Of a stretch of 64,000 nucleotides of DNA, positions 63,756 to 64,000 are shown one piece after another. Each line of letters starts with the position of its first letter. The first letter of the stretch is position 1. The translations under genes and the position numbers were made by a program. The DNA comes from a virus, in IMG/VR virus record IMGVR_UViG_3300044730_002015, positions 62,001 to 126,000 of that record; one strand, given 5' to 3'. The notes under the pieces are model-generated. The model saw only the letters and a list, made by a program, of their open reading frames with translations. It searched no databases and was not told the origin of the DNA.

Positions 63756-64000
63756 TTAGTCTAATCTCGATCCAGCATAAGCTTCAATGCCATACCGTTT
63801 CAGCACTTCGGCATAGGCTTCAGCACCAGCCTCCAGGGTGTCCACATTCTGGCACCCAAACTTTGATGGATTCCAAAGTTGGAGCCCGCCATCGTAGGCC
63901 CGGCGGAAGCCCACTTCTTTAAGACGTCGGCCCAGTTTGGTTGATGCCTTTTCAAACACCGTGACCCAGGCAAAGCCACAGGCCATTTGATCCTGGCCGC
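63756..64000 (-). CDS. Conserved phage protein, C-terminal part (cut by window edge)
   Basis: The frame is open to the right edge, so the start is outside or at ATG 63986. CGFAWVTVFEKASTKLGRRL, then YDGGLQLWNPS and GAEAYAEVLKRYGIEAYAGS match a small phage hypothetical family that normally has 30-50 more N-terminal residues. Function unknown. Confidence 0.8.
   Translation of the reverse strand, partial: GQDQMACGFAWVTVFEKASTKLGRRLKEVGFRRAYDGGLQLWNPSKFGCQNVDTLEAGAEAYAEVLKRYGIEAYAGSRLD

Overview
The window looks like part of a large tailed-phage genome, probably a T4-like or jumbo myovirus of an aquatic proteobacterium. Every gene I can support lies on the minus strand and is packed with overlapping or abutting starts and stops. 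Three observations support a phage: about 47 kb of fibre and adhesin genes built from Asn/Gly-rich repeat modules; a right half full of small proteins typical of virulent aquatic phages; and scattered host-like genes (IF-1, an ErpA-type Fe-S carrier, a Fe/Mn superoxide dismutase, a Bax-inhibitor-1 membrane protein, a ROK kinase, a radical SAM enzyme). I see no integrase, rRNA, tRNA, CRISPR array or insertion sequence. Host and genome size are inferences.

Layout in transcription order (high to low coordinates). 64.0-59.6 kb: very small genes (a 22-residue lipoprotein, one-helix membrane proteins, a membrane/coiled-coil protein), a 2OG-Fe(II) oxygenase, a ROK sugar kinase and a putative DNA-binding protein with its own promoter and terminator. 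59.5-55.4 kb: B12-type radical SAM protein, cupin-like protein, conserved small phage proteins and a DNA methyltransferase. 55.3-50.2 kb: short operons, several headed by near-identical sigma70-type promoters (TTGACC, 17 bp, TATAMT preceded by TGC); this part contains the Bax-inhibitor protein. 50.2-47.7 kb: metallophosphoesterase, a 37-residue membrane peptide, infA, superoxide dismutase and an erpA-like gene. 47.7-0 kb: the receptor-recognition region, with many transcription units preceded by a T4-late-like octamer, usually GCTAAATA.

The adhesin region holds eight multi-module fibres (500 to 3,863 residues), two short or module-poor ones, an Ig-like baseplate-type protein, three glycine-rich adhesins and a secreted-type subtilase. 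Three of the fibres (3,863, 1,048 and 236 residues) end in the same ~107-residue domain, and each of these three, and no other fibre, is followed directly by a glycine-rich adhesin gene. This resembles the gp37-gp38 fibre/adhesin pairing of T-even phages, here present in three copies. Two fibres share an N-terminal mounting domain, and two further pairs share C-terminal domains, so the region has grown by shuffling mount, shaft and tip modules.

The most unusual pair is at 42.5-45.1 kb: a subtilisin-like protease whose Asp and His catalytic residues are separated by about 360 residues containing BNR-like repeats, preceded by a 72-residue gene that resembles a free-standing I9 propeptide/inhibitor, with a 4-base overlap. 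Promoter use suggests that metabolic genes are read early from host-like promoters and adhesin genes late from GCTAAATA promoters. One compact site at 52.47-52.51 kb places a strong terminator directly before a late-type promoter.
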